Under the pieces are notes generated by a model. It did not search any database. It saw only the letters and a list, made by a program, of their open reading frames with translations, and was not told where the DNA came from. DNA of 64,000 nt from Spirochaetales bacterium (GTDB lineage: Bacteria; Spirochaetota; Spirochaetia; SZUA-6; RPPD01). Made by a program: the position numbers and the translations under genes. The stretch spans positions 44,200-108,199 of the forward strand of contig JAFGGG010000001.1 of assembly GCA_016930675.1 (NCBI GenBank). Reading direction: 5' to 3'. Shown here piece by piece: positions 1-8,473 of the stretch (position 1 is its first letter; each line of letters starts with the position of its first letter).

Positions 1-104
1 GTTAAGCCTGTAGTTAACGCACCGACAGGAATGGAAAATGCGGAATCGCCATCGAGATAATAACTTTTTTGTTCTCCCTGTTTATGCAGTACTATTTTTT
101 TCAT
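1..104 (-). CDS. Partial CDS cut by the window's left edge, unknown function
   Basis: An open frame reads leftward from an ATG at 104-102 to the edge of the window, giving 34 codons that begin MKKIVLHKQGEQ and continue without a stop. It is divergent from the VWA gene at 357, which leaves a plausible shared promoter region between them. There is no strong ribosome binding site upstream and I do not recognise the family. The sequence is mostly beta-prone with no signal peptide. It could be a chance open frame; the sequence left of this window would decide. Confidence 0.4.
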   Translation of the reverse strand, partial: MKKIVLHKQGEQKSYYLDGDSAFSIPVGALTTGL

Positions 105-356
105 TAACTCATTAAAAATAACAATTTTATCTCAAATCAGCTGAATCATAGGAAAAGCCATAAATCTTGTCAAGTAAAGGGCATATAAAAGAGTTTAAGT
201 ACCATCTTTGATTGGTTTTTTAAAACACACATGCCGTAAATATTCGGTTTACGCCTTTTACATGTTTTTACATTTTTTTACACACATGTTACATATCAGC
301 CACCTCATACGTATATATTAATAGCGAAAACAATAATAAAGCCAAGGAGGCTGATT
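105..356. other. Divergent intergenic region upstream of the VWA operon
   Basis: AT-rich spacer of about 250 bases between the leftward partial gene and the rightward VWA gene. It contains repeated TTTACA/TACATG-like words around 255-295 and a TATATT-like hexamer near 314, but no well-spaced -35/-10 pair that I would call a promoter. The only clear signal is the ribosome binding site AAGGAGG just before the ATG at 357. Confidence 0.4.
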
Positions 357-1466
357 ATGAAATCAAGACTTTTTGTATTAATTTTTATGGTAAGTATATT
401 CTTTATGTTTTCATTACAGTCGGCAGCGGCCAAAGCCCTGATTCAGGTGGGCATTCTGCTGGACACCAGCAACAGTATGGACGGTTTGATCGATCAGGCC
501 AAAACCCAGCTGTGGAAAATCGTGAATGAGCTGGCCCTGTCCAAAAAAAACGGAGAAAGCCCGGACCTGCAGGTGGCGCTCTATGAGTACGGGAACGACA
601 ACCTGGCTCAAAGTGATGGTTATGTACGCATGGTTGTGGCAATGACAGGCGATCTGGACAAAATATCCGAAGAGCTGTTCAGCCTCACCACCTACGGCGG
701 GTATGAGTACTGCGGTACGGTCATTGGGCGCGCCGCTCAGGAGCTTGCATGGAGTAATGATCCGGAAGTCTATAAAGTTATCTTTATCGCCGGCAATGAG
801 GAGTTCACTCAAGGCTCCGTGGATTATAAAACATCCTGTAAACAGGCCATCTCCAAAGGCATAATCATCAATACCATTTTCTGCGGCCCCCACGACCAGG
901 GCGTAAACACCGGCTGGAAAGACGGAGCCCTGTTGGCGGACGGCACCTATGCCAATATCGACCAGGACCTGGTTACCGTCTATATAGAAGCACCGCAGGA
1001 CGCGGAGATTGTGAAGCTGGGCAAAGAGCTTAACGACACCTATATTCCCTATGGAGCGGAAGGTGAAAAGTCAAAGGTGCGCCAAGAGGAACAGGACGAT
1101 AACGCGGCCGGCGCCAGTGAAGAGGCTTTTGTGCAGCGTAATATGGCCAAGGCCAACGAACAGTACAAAAACTCGAGCTGGGATCTGGTGGACGCGGTGG
1201 CCAATGATATGGTTGAAATCGAAAAAATTGAAAAAAAGGACCTGCCCGCAGAAATGCAGGATATGAGTGTGGAAGAACGCAAGGCATATGTGGTTGCCAT
1301 GCAAACCAAACGCGACAACATTAAAAGCAGCATCAAACAGCTCAACGAAGAACGCAGGGCGTATATCGCCGAACAGATGAAGAACAACGCGGAAGACAAC
1401 ACCCTGGGAGACGCCATGCTGGACGCGCTGCGCACCCAGGCTGAAACAAAGAACTTTGAGTTTTAA
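357..1466 (+). CDS. Secreted von Willebrand factor A domain protein
   Basis: 369 residues with an N-terminal signal peptide (hydrophobic to about residue 25, AAAKA cleavage region). A VWA domain follows at about residues 28-200; its metal-ion-dependent adhesion motif DTSNSMDG is near residue 36. The C-terminal third is charged and probably coiled coil (repeated E/K/R, residues ~240-360). VWA domains bind protein partners through a divalent metal, so a periplasmic or surface scaffold role is likely. The start is fixed by AAGGAGG seven bases upstream. It lies 16 bases ahead of a second VWA gene and is probably co-transcribed. The exact partner cannot be read from the sequence. Confidence 0.85.
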   Translation: MKSRLFVLIFMVSIFFMFSLQSAAAKALIQVGILLDTSNSMDGLIDQAKTQLWKIVNELALSKKNGESPDLQVALYEYGNDNLAQSDGYVRMVVAMTGDLDKISEELFSLTTYGGYEYCGTVIGRAAQELAWSNDPEVYKVIFIAGNEEFTQGSVDYKTSCKQAISKGIIINTIFCGPHDQGVNTGWKDGALLADGTYANIDQDLVTVYIEAPQDAEIVKLGKELNDTYIPYGAEGEKSKVRQEEQDDNAAGASEEAFVQRNMAKANEQYKNSSWDLVDAVANDMVEIEKIEKKDLPAEMQDMSVEERKAYVVAMQTKRDNIKSSIKQLNEERRAYIAEQMKNNAEDNTLGDAMLDALRTQAETKNFEF

Positions 1467-1482
1467 CGGAAAAGGAGTGAAT

Positions 1483-3738
1483 ATGAAGATCGCAGCGATC
1501 AATTTTTTTATTGCATTATTCATAATACTGGCCCCTGGCATGGCCGCGGCCGACGGATTCATTGTGGTGCCCGATTCACCGCTGCCCGTCACTACTACCA
1601 CGGGCCACTTTCCCCTTGAAGTGCGCTTTCACCATGTTGACGTGGAGATTAACGGCCGTACGGCCGTGACCAAGGTGGATCAGGAGTTCTATAATCCTTC
1701 ACAGTATCTGCTTGAAGGTGAATATATCTTCCCCATTCCCAAAGGCGCGGTAATCAACAGTTTCAGCATGAATATCAACGGTCAGGAAGTTCGGGCCGAA
1801 CTGCTGGATGCTGATAAGGCCAGACAGATCTATGAGGACATCGTAAGAAAGCGGCTTGATCCCGCGCTTTTGGAATACCGGGAGCTCTCGGTTTTCAAAG
1901 CCCGCGTGTTCCCCATCGAGCCGCGCTCCAGCAAACGGGTGAAACTCTCTTATACGGAAATTTTAAGCAAAGACAGCGGTACGGTAAGCTATCTTTACCC
2001 GCTCAATACCGAGAAGTTCTCGGCCAAGGCGCTCGACTCGGTCAGGGTCATGGTAACCGTTAAAAGCAGCGAATCCATCAAAAGTATGTATTCCACCAGC
2101 CACAATGTGGATGTGGTAAGAAAAAGCAACACGCACGTGATTGCCAGTTACGAAGACGAGAACGTAAAACCGGACACGGACTTCAGACTTTATTATACCT
2201 TGAGTAAAGATGATATCGGCGTATCGCTGCTCACGTATAGAGAAAACCACGGAGACGGCTACTTTTTCCTGGATATCTGCCCTGATTTTGAATACAGCGC
2301 TCCGGTGGCCAAAGATATTACCTTTGTGCTGGATGTGTCCGGCAGCATGAAGGGTGAAAAACTTACCCAAGCTAAACGTGCGCTGAAATACTGTCTTTCC
2401 AAGCTTAACTCAGACGACCGCTTTGAGCTTATCCGCTTTTCCACCGAGGCCTATGCCTTATGGGGCAGTTTAAAAAAGGCAGACAGCACGAACCTTGAAC
2501 AGGCAGTGAGCTTTGTGGAAAAACTGGAAGCCATAGGCGGAACCAATATGGAAGAAGCGCTCAAGCTGGCCCTGACCAGTCAAGGCCACACCGCTTCCGG
2601 CCAAACCCGCCCTCATATGGTCATCTTTATTACCGACGGCCGCCCCACCATCGGAGAAATCGAGGAACAGAAGCTGCTCGACAAGCTTAAACAGGCCAAC
2701 AGTTCCGCCACGAGGATTTTTACCTTCGGCGTGGGGTACGAGATCAACACGCATTTGCTGGATAAAATCACCGATCTCACCAGAGCCTACAGGACGTACA
2801 TCTCACCCAAAGAGAACATCGAAACCGAGATCGCCCTGTTCTACGAAAAGGTGGGCTCACCGGTACTTACCGATATCGAGCTGTCTTTTCCCCATTGGCT
2901 GGGTGTATCCCACACCTATCCTAAAATCAGCGAGCTGCCCGATCTGTTCAAGGGCTCGTCACTCACCCTTTTGGGCAGGTATCACGGCAGCGGCAAGGTG
3001 ACCGTTACTTTAAAAGGAAGGCTGAATAATTCATCCAAACAGTATACCTACACGCTGCAGTTCCCCGACGTAAACGAGGACAACACCTTTATTCCGCCCA
3101 TCTGGGCCGCCAGGCGCATCGGCATGCTCTTGGACCAGATAAGATTATACGGAGAAAATGAGGAGCTGAAGGAAGAGATTATCATGTTGGCCAGAATGCA
3201 CGGCATAATCACTCCTTATACCAGTATGCTCATTTTGGAAGACGAAGATGACAGAACAGCCCGCAATGAGCTGGATGACGAATACCAGACACTGGGCAAT
3301 ATCGCCAAACGCTCGCTGGAGATCGAGGATAAGAGTGTCGAGGAGTACGAAAAACTCAAAGAGGACTCCGGAGCAGGCGGCGTGCAGGCCAGCGAAGAGC
3401 TGCAGCAGCTTAATAAAGCCGGCAATTCCGCGCACACAAAAGAAGGTATAGACAGGCTTAATTTTAAAGACCGGGACGGTACATATCAGGATATGGAAGC
3501 GCAGATTAAAAACGTTCAGGGCCGGGCTTTTTACAATTCGGGTGAAAACTGGATTGATTCCAATCTGCAGCTAAAAACCGATCTGCCCGTGGAACGGATT
3601 CAGTTTGCCAGCAAGAAGTATTTTGAGCTGTTAAAAAACAATACCGAAGCAGCCCAAATCCTCGCTTTAGGCAGAAATATTCAGTTCGTGATGAACAACA
3701 GGATTTATGAGATATATGAAGCAACGAACCACCAGTAA
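1483..3738 (+). CDS. Secreted VIT plus VWA domain protein (inter-alpha-trypsin inhibitor heavy chain-like)
   Basis: 751 residues. I chose the ATG at 1483 because AAGGAG lies seven bases upstream and a clean signal peptide follows (MKIAAINFF to AAA, ~23 residues). An upstream TTG at 1456 would overlap the previous gene and spoil the signal. Residues ~35-165 form a VIT domain (YLLEGEYIFPIPKGAV). A VWA domain follows at about 275-450 with the metal motif DVSGSMKG and ITDGRP. The tail is hydrophilic and glutamate-rich. Such VIT/VWA proteins are exported or outer-surface proteins of uncertain function in bacteria. The tight spacing to the preceding VWA gene suggests the two proteins act together. 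Confidence 0.88.
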   Translation: MKIAAINFFIALFIILAPGMAAADGFIVVPDSPLPVTTTTGHFPLEVRFHHVDVEINGRTAVTKVDQEFYNPSQYLLEGEYIFPIPKGAVINSFSMNINGQEVRAELLDADKARQIYEDIVRKRLDPALLEYRELSVFKARVFPIEPRSSKRVKLSYTEILSKDSGTVSYLYPLNTEKFSAKALDSVRVMVTVKSSESIKSMYSTSHNVDVVRKSNTHVIASYEDENVKPDTDFRLYYTLSKDDIGVSLLTYRENHGDGYFFLDICPDFEYSAPVAKDITFVLDVSGSMKGEKLTQAKRALKYCLSKLNSDDRFELIRFSTEAYALWGSLKKADSTNLEQAVSFVEKLEAIGGTNMEEALKLALTSQGHTASGQTRPHMVIFITDGRPTIGEIEEQKLLDKLKQANSSATRIFTFGVGYEINTHLLDKITDLTRAYRTYISPKENIETEIALFYEKVGSPVLTDIELSFPHWLGVSHTYPKISELPDLFKGSSLTLLGRYHGSGKVTVTLKGRLNNSSKQYTYTLQFPDVNEDNTFIPPIWAARRIGMLLDQIRLYGENEELKEEIIMLARMHGIITPYTSMLILEDEDDRTARNELDDEYQTLGNIAKRSLEIEDKSVEEYEKLKEDSGAGGVQASEELQQLNKAGNSAHTKEGIDRLNFKDRDGTYQDMEAQIKNVQGRAFYNSGENWIDSNLQLKTDLPVERIQFASKKYFELLKNNTEAAQILALGRNIQFVMNNRIYEIYEATNHQ

Positions 3739-3752
3739 AACTGGTGGTTCGT
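3724..3752 (+). terminator. Perfect hairpin overlapping the stop codon of the VIT/VWA gene
   Basis: A 12-bp perfect stem (3724-3735 with 3741-3752) closes a five-base loop, TAAAA, that contains the gene's own TAA stop codon (3736-3738). No U-tract follows, so it is more likely an mRNA 3'-end stabiliser or part of the terminator cluster than an intrinsic terminator by itself. Confidence 0.55.
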
Positions 3753-3758
3753 GAGGAC

Positions 3759-3792
3759 GCTTTCCGCACTCAAATACCTGAGTGCGGAAAGC
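3759..3792 (+). terminator. Second perfect hairpin downstream of the VIT/VWA gene
   Basis: A 14-bp perfect stem (3759-3772 with 3779-3792) has a six-base loop AATACC. It follows the first hairpin by six bases. No U-tract follows immediately. The three hairpins in tandem read as a 3'-end processing or termination region for the rightward operon. Confidence 0.5.
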
Positions 3793-3801
3793 AGGGGATA
3801 A

Positions 3802-3834
3802 GAAAAAGCAACCATCTGTGGTGGTTGCTTTTTC
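3802..3834. terminator. Bidirectional intrinsic terminator, AAAAAGC...GCTTTTT type
   Basis: A 13-bp perfect stem (3802-3814 with 3822-3834) has a seven-base loop. The A-run on the left arm and T-run on the right arm make it a terminator readable from either strand, between convergent genes. Its arms (GAAAAAGCAACCA) resemble the ends of the ~59-bp repeat family found elsewhere in the window. Confidence 0.7.
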
Positions 3835-3869
3835 TGAAATAAAAAAGTGCCTCCACATTATTGGTATCA

Positions 3870-3898
3870 GGGTGCCCCATCATTTCCACGGGGCACCC
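3870..3898. other. GC-rich hairpin between convergent genes
   Basis: Nine-bp perfect stem GGGTGCCCC/GGGGCACCC around an 11-base loop. It has no flanking T-run. It belongs to the hairpin cluster filling the 3739-4030 gap. Confidence 0.45.
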
Positions 3899-3936
3899 CT
3901 ATTTAAAATGAGGGCGACATCACGCCCCGTAATTAT

Positions 3937-3990
3937 AAAGGCGTCCTTAACCTTTCATAAGCTATCCAACCACTAAGGGCGCCTTTTTTT
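3937..3990 (+). terminator. Intrinsic terminator-like stem with a long loop
   Basis: A 13-bp stem (3937-3949 with 3974-3986, one G-U pair) closes a 24-base loop and runs directly into seven T residues at 3984-3990. The left arm also begins with A residues, so it may work for the leftward esterase gene ending at 4031. The long loop lowers certainty. Confidence 0.5.
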
Positions 3991-4030
3991 AGATGGCATC
4001 CTTGGACGGCGACCTTTTCCAAAGTAAATC

Positions 4031-5014
4031 TCACTCAAAACTCAAATGAGCGATAAAAAACGGTATCATACTGCCGCTTACCATATCGGAGGTTATCACA
4101 TGATTGATATCGAAAACACTGAATTCGTGTTCAATATTCCGCGTGTTTAAAAAATCGCTTAAATGCTTACCGCCCTTTTTTATCCATGGATGTTCGGTCT
4201 GTTCGCAACAAGCGATATGCAGCGCCTTTAGCGGTTTGCCGTTTCTTAAATAAGCCTCGATTTTTTGATCCCAATTACCGGCTCCCTCCTGCCATTGGGA
4301 AATTATGCGCTCATCCTCTACCGTACCGTCAAAAAGCGGATAGCTTCCGTCTCCGGAAAATACTGCGGAGTAAGCCTCAATTATAATACCCGAATCGACT
4401 GCGTGCCAATCGGCGACCGCCTCTTTTATCAGTTCTCTATTGAAGATCGCCGGGTCCAGAGAATATACCACGGAAAATACATCCGGATGGCGCAACCCCA
4501 AATTCAAAGCCCCCATTCCTCCCATGGAAAATCCGGCCAGTCCCCGCGCTTCACTTTTTGCCAGTGTCCGGTAGCGTTTGTCGATTAAGGACACCAGTTC
4601 CTTTACGATAAAATCCTCCCACTTTCCGGTAACAGGGGAGTTGGCGTAAAAGCTCCCACGGTATTTATTGAGTCCGCTTATCGATACAAAGATAAAGGCA
4701 TTACCGTTTTTGTCTCTTGCTTCAACCAGACCCGATTCGAAAAGTTTGTAAGCCACTACGGGAGCGTCAAAGCCGTTGAGATAATAAATAACGGGATAGT
4801 GTTTGCCGGAGTTCTGGTAATCCGGTGGAAGAAGCACATGCACCAGGTTATAAGGACTGTCCCCCACTTGGTTATCTTCAAGAGCCGGTGAAAAAACGGT
4901 AATTATTTCAATATTATGAGCTCCTCTTGAGATGTCGGCTATTTCCGCCTGCTCACCGCAGCCCAAGAAAAAAAAAGTAAAAATAAGCAACAGGTTTATC
5001 TTTCTTAACAACAT
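4031..5014 (-). CDS. Lipoprotein esterase (esterase D / Fes-like alpha/beta hydrolase)
   Basis: 327 residues. A short hydrophobic leader ends in a lipobox (FFLGC, Cys19), so the enzyme should be lipid-anchored. The body is an alpha/beta hydrolase of the putative-esterase family: YYLNGFDAP near the oxyanion region, the nucleophile elbow GFSMGGMGAL at about residues 160-170, and a late HVITSDM region carrying the probable catalytic His. Such enzymes cleave acyl esters (feruloyl, acetyl or S-formyl type); the substrate is not readable here. It is monocistronic in appearance and lies downstream of a divergently oriented hairpin cluster. An AraC regulator is immediately upstream on the same strand. 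Confidence 0.8.
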   Translation of the reverse strand: MLLRKINLLLIFTFFFLGCGEQAEIADISRGAHNIEIITVFSPALEDNQVGDSPYNLVHVLLPPDYQNSGKHYPVIYYLNGFDAPVVAYKLFESGLVEARDKNGNAFIFVSISGLNKYRGSFYANSPVTGKWEDFIVKELVSLIDKRYRTLAKSEARGLAGFSMGGMGALNLGLRHPDVFSVVYSLDPAIFNRELIKEAVADWHAVDSGIIIEAYSAVFSGDGSYPLFDGTVEDERIISQWQEGAGNWDQKIEAYLRNGKPLKALHIACCEQTEHPWIKKGGKHLSDFLNTRNIEHEFSVFDINHVITSDMVSGSMIPFFIAHLSFE

Positions 5015-5087
5015 AACATCCTCCGTTGATAATTATTAGGAAAATATACCCACATAGAATGCTGTTGTATTGTAAAAATGCGACAGG

Positions 5088-5855
5088 TTAAGAAGAGATA
5101 AAAAACGAAGGCGCGTATCCGCTTATTTTTTTGAAATCATTATTAAAATGAGCCTGGTCGTAATACCCGAAATCCAGCGCTGTTTCTATGAGAGAACACT
5201 TTTTCCGCGCTTTCAGATGATGGAGAATGTTGTTGAAACGGATGATACGGGTAAGGGTCTTGGGCGGAACTCCCACGGTCTTCAGGAAATTTCTTTCCAG
5301 TGTGCGGGCGGACATATTCCCGCGCTCAAGCAGTTCGTCCAGAGAACATATGCCCCTGGTTGAATAGGCCAGATCCATAACCTCCGCCAGTCCCGCGGCA
5401 GGAGCGGATATTTCTCTGAAAATCAAATACAACTCACGATCGATTGCCCTTAAGCTTTCTTCCGGTGAGTCCCCCGCAGCACAGCTTCTCAGTCTCCGGT
5501 AAAGCTTTTTATCGATATCTTCCAGAGAGACAATCTTGTCCGTGATGCTTTCCATATTAATGTTAAGCAGTGCGTGCAGATAAAAGGATTTAATATGGGC
5601 GACGATAAAAAATTCATTTTTGCGGTATGCAACCGGAAGCGGCCCTGTAATTTCACCGTTTACAAAGATATAGGGAAACCCATTGTCCAGGCAGGTACCG
5701 GTTTGCTTACTCTCATTAAAGTAAAAAATAAGATTGGACAGCCCCTGAGGAAATATCCTGCTCCGGATACTTTTTTCGGACTTACATCTGTAAACCCAAT
5801 AAGCATCTATAAACTCGGGACAGAACCGTGAACCGTAATATTTTCCTAATTCCAT
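5088..5855 (-). CDS. AraC-family transcriptional regulator
   Basis: 255 residues. The N-terminal part (about 1-140) is the beta-rich effector-type region seen in AraC proteins whose start reads like YYGSRFCPEFIDAYW. The C-terminal ~100 residues carry the double helix-turn-helix: first helix pair around SLDELLERGNMSARTLERNF, second around ETALDFGYYDQAHFNNDFKK with the classic GY.P ending GYAPSFF. It should bind DNA and sense an unidentified ligand. The gene precedes the lipoprotein esterase on the same strand with a 73-base gap, so the esterase is the obvious candidate target. No divergent partner is present. Confidence 0.85.
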   Translation of the reverse strand: MELGKYYGSRFCPEFIDAYWVYRCKSEKSIRSRIFPQGLSNLIFYFNESKQTGTCLDNGFPYIFVNGEITGPLPVAYRKNEFFIVAHIKSFYLHALLNINMESITDKIVSLEDIDKKLYRRLRSCAAGDSPEESLRAIDRELYLIFREISAPAAGLAEVMDLAYSTRGICSLDELLERGNMSARTLERNFLKTVGVPPKTLTRIIRFNNILHHLKARKKCSLIETALDFGYYDQAHFNNDFKKISGYAPSFFISS

Positions 5856-5999
5856 TGTGCTTGATTAATAATAGCCGAAGATATTATTATCTGCAAGCCG
5901 TTTGTGCCAGATTCACGCTGACGGCCGCCATCTTTACAACCAATCCCGCCGTCAAAATAGCTTCTTGCGTTCATTAAAAATAAGATCTATGCTTAACCA

Positions 6000-6611
6000 A
6001 TGGATGACTATGCCATAGTGCGGGACGAATATTTTTATATCAAAGAGCGGGCTTTTAAAGCGCTGCATGAAATTCAAAAAAGCGATGTCGCAAAAATCGT
6101 TACGGACGATGAGGAAAAACAAGGAGCAAAGCAGCCCCATGAACGGACGGATTTTAAATCCGAAACGCAGAGCCGGCACAAAGCTAAAATACCCGAATCA
6201 AGGCACCTTAGATGTCCTCTGCACTCATGTGAACTGACCACGGTTTATCTTGATACCGTGCTTATCGACTACTGCCCAGAATGTTACGGCATCTGGCTGG
6301 ACTTCGGTGAAATTGAAAATCTATTGAAAAAAAAACTGGAAACAAACCAATTATTTAAAACCAAACTGGCTGAATCCGTAATCCATGAAGAAGATCAGCC
6401 GGTAAATAAAAAATGTCCCGTATGTTTGAAGCCGCTGCAAAAAAAGAAACATTACAGTTCCAACGTGCATATCGATATCTGCCGAATTTGCGGAGGAGTC
6501 TGGCTGGACAGCGGGGAGTTCGCCGCGCTTTATCTGGATAATAAGGGTGACATTCCACCCCGGGATATTCTGGCCGGTGTAATGGGTAATTATATTGATA
6601 TCGAGATATAA
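6000..6611 (+). CDS. Double zinc-ribbon (zf-TFIIB type) protein
   Basis: 203 residues with two TFIIB-like zinc ribbons. The first runs from CPLHSC to YCPECYGIWLDFGE (about 77-110); the second from CPVCLKPL to ICRICGGVWLDSGE (about 140-175). The W-L-D-x-G-E signature after each second Cys pair is typical of this family, which is widespread and functionally uncharacterised in bacteria. The N-terminal ~65 residues are charged and unconserved. The ribosome binding site is weak, so the exact start (ATG 6000) is uncertain. It converges on the DUF362 gene ten bases downstream. Confidence 0.8.
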   Translation: MDDYAIVRDEYFYIKERAFKALHEIQKSDVAKIVTDDEEKQGAKQPHERTDFKSETQSRHKAKIPESRHLRCPLHSCELTTVYLDTVLIDYCPECYGIWLDFGEIENLLKKKLETNQLFKTKLAESVIHEEDQPVNKKCPVCLKPLQKKKHYSSNVHIDICRICGGVWLDSGEFAALYLDNKGDIPPRDILAGVMGNYIDIEI

Positions 6612-6620
6612 TGAATGGCG

Positions 6621-7814
6621 TCAATCAATCTCAGGCTCATTCACATCAGGCTCTTTGCCGACAACCGCTTTATAGATCCTGGTGGGCACGGGGGGACAGC
6701 CGGACACAAACAGACCTTTTTCTTTGGCCTTGTGCGTACAGTTGCCGATAAGAATCGTACCCTTTTTTATCTCTTCCAGAACAATTCCTTTGCCGATTGC
6801 CAGGTGAAGCTTTTTGTCTTCCAGTACATACGGTTTAAAATCGTCTTTAAATCTTTTTAAAAACAGCATGACGGTCGACTGGCAGGCACTGCATGAGCCC
6901 TTGTCCGTGACCACCACATCCGGATAGGTAATTGAAATCTCCTGCGGAGGCTTTTTATAAACCGTTATATAATCTTTATAGTTATCGGGGATTACCCTGT
7001 ACTCTTCGGGCCTGATGGAGAAGTTCAGTCTTTCCGAGACCAATCTTAAATGGGGAATCTCTTCGGGCTTTTGCCCCATTAAAACGCAGGCGATCACATC
7101 GGCGCCCAGCGGATGCCATGACGCAAGCGCGAAATCCGATTCGATGGATTCGCCGCCGGAGGGCCCCAAGCCCTGCATGCCTGTAAAACCGTCGATAACG
7201 GTAATGTCCGGTAACAGAATGGTGGCCAGATCCGAAATGGCGGTATCGAGTGTTTTATCGGGATATTCCATTCCGTTTACATATTCCAATTGATGAAAGC
7301 GGACTTTTTCATGCTTATAAAGGCAGCCCTTCATGTTTTTTATACCCAGCGTAACGCCGGTATGCATATGTGTCTTGGCTACGGGCAGCGAGAGGATAAT
7401 GTCGTACTCCAGTACGGGCGAGCATATTTTTGTTGATTCCACCACCCGCGCTCCCGGAATTTCTTTTTCCACCGGTGGAAACGCGTCCAAATCCAGCAGT
7501 TCGCAATTATACTTTTGAGCTACACCCCTTACTCCGGCCTTTTCAAACGCTTCAAGTGTATTCACTCCGACCAGCGGGCTTTCGCCGATGGCTATTTTAG
7601 AAGCAGCACAATCTTTCAGTACTTCAATCACCGCCGCTATGGCGTTGTGATGAGTATTCACCCCTTTTGTCTTTTTTGCGCTTCTGCCGATATTGGGTTT
7701 TATTAATACGGATTTACCTTTTAAAAACGTTAAATCCAGACCGCCAAACGCGGTCTTTATATTATGAAAAGGACCTTTTCCTTTGCTCACTACTACCAGA
7801 TTTTTATTTACCAT
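6621..7814 (-). CDS. DUF362 domain protein
   Basis: 397 residues of the DUF362 family: VLIKPNIGRSAK near the start, then SLPVAKTHMHTGVTLGIKNMKG, which is the most conserved stretch, and a C-terminal cysteine-bearing part (CSACQS, GNCTHKAK, SGCPPVP). Members often accompany iron-sulfur or anaerobic enzymes, and some carry ferredoxin-type clusters. Here the few cysteines could bind a metal but do not form a full ferredoxin motif. No signal peptide. It is convergent with the zinc-ribbon gene and divergent from the small secreted protein at 7970. The biochemical role is unknown. Confidence 0.8.
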   Translation of the reverse strand: MVNKNLVVVSKGKGPFHNIKTAFGGLDLTFLKGKSVLIKPNIGRSAKKTKGVNTHHNAIAAVIEVLKDCAASKIAIGESPLVGVNTLEAFEKAGVRGVAQKYNCELLDLDAFPPVEKEIPGARVVESTKICSPVLEYDIILSLPVAKTHMHTGVTLGIKNMKGCLYKHEKVRFHQLEYVNGMEYPDKTLDTAISDLATILLPDITVIDGFTGMQGLGPSGGESIESDFALASWHPLGADVIACVLMGQKPEEIPHLRLVSERLNFSIRPEEYRVIPDNYKDYITVYKKPPQEISITYPDVVVTDKGSCSACQSTVMLFLKRFKDDFKPYVLEDKKLHLAIGKGIVLEEIKKGTILIGNCTHKAKEKGLFVSGCPPVPTRIYKAVVGKEPDVNEPEID

Positions 7815-7969
7815 ATTGTCTGTTATTATTAAGATTTATTATCTGAAAAGTCAATCCTTTAATCATTATTGATATAAACTAAAAAATCATGCCTGCCTCA
7901 ATCAAGTGTATGCCAAAGCGCTTGACACGTATCATGAAATACCGGACTATAATTCTTAAGGAGGATTAC

Positions 7970-8434
7970 ATGAAAGTTTTATCTAAATCAAGTTTATTTT
8001 ATTGTACAGCAGTATTATTGTTGTGCGGACTCATAATGCCGGCAGCGCTCTTCGCGCAACCGGATGACGAGCCGGAAGAGGAAGAACCGGTTCAAGCCTA
8101 TCCCAATCCGCTGGAGAACGAGATCAGCGATTCCAAAGCCATGCAGCTGATGAAGTCACAGCTTGAGAATATGGGATTTACGGTAGGTCAAATCCAAAAG
8201 GTTGCCAATGGTAAATTCGTTGTAAACGTACAGAGCTGGAATCAGGTAAAGATGAAACCGCGCTTTCGCGGTTCTGTAGAATCAACCGGCGCCAGAATAA
8301 AGGGCGCGCGAGGCACCGGAAAAGTTATCGTCACCGTGAATAAAAGCGGTATTTATTTCGATAACCGCAGCTTTAAAGCCATGGGACTGAAGATGAACGC
8401 CGGAAAGCTTAAACAGGCTGCGATTGTAAAATAG
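7970..8434 (+). CDS. Small secreted protein of unknown function
   Basis: 154 residues. I start at ATG 7970 because AAGGAGG lies five bases upstream and a textbook signal peptide follows (MKVLSKSS, hydrophobic to LFAQP, ~29 residues). A longer frame from 7889 has no such support. The mature part opens with an acidic stretch (DDEPEEEEP) and continues into a basic, beta-prone region ending KLKQAAIVK. I do not recognise the family. It is probably periplasmic. It is convergent with the M48 protease gene, 39 bases apart. Confidence 0.7.
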   Translation: MKVLSKSSLFYCTAVLLLCGLIMPAALFAQPDDEPEEEEPVQAYPNPLENEISDSKAMQLMKSQLENMGFTVGQIQKVANGKFVVNVQSWNQVKMKPRFRGSVESTGARIKGARGTGKVIVTVNKSGIYFDNRSFKAMGLKMNAGKLKQAAIVK

Positions 8435-8473
8435 CGAATACGAAATTATCCAAAAAGTCTTATCTGCAGTACT

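Noticed and set aside
414..893. 159-codon leftward frame inside the first VWA gene
   Set aside because: It is the mirror of a strongly supported secreted protein and shows no motif or start signal.
7922..7953. Perfect TTGACA and TATAAT hexamers upstream of the small secreted protein
   Set aside because: They are 20 bases apart, and the predicted start would fall inside the ribosome binding site.
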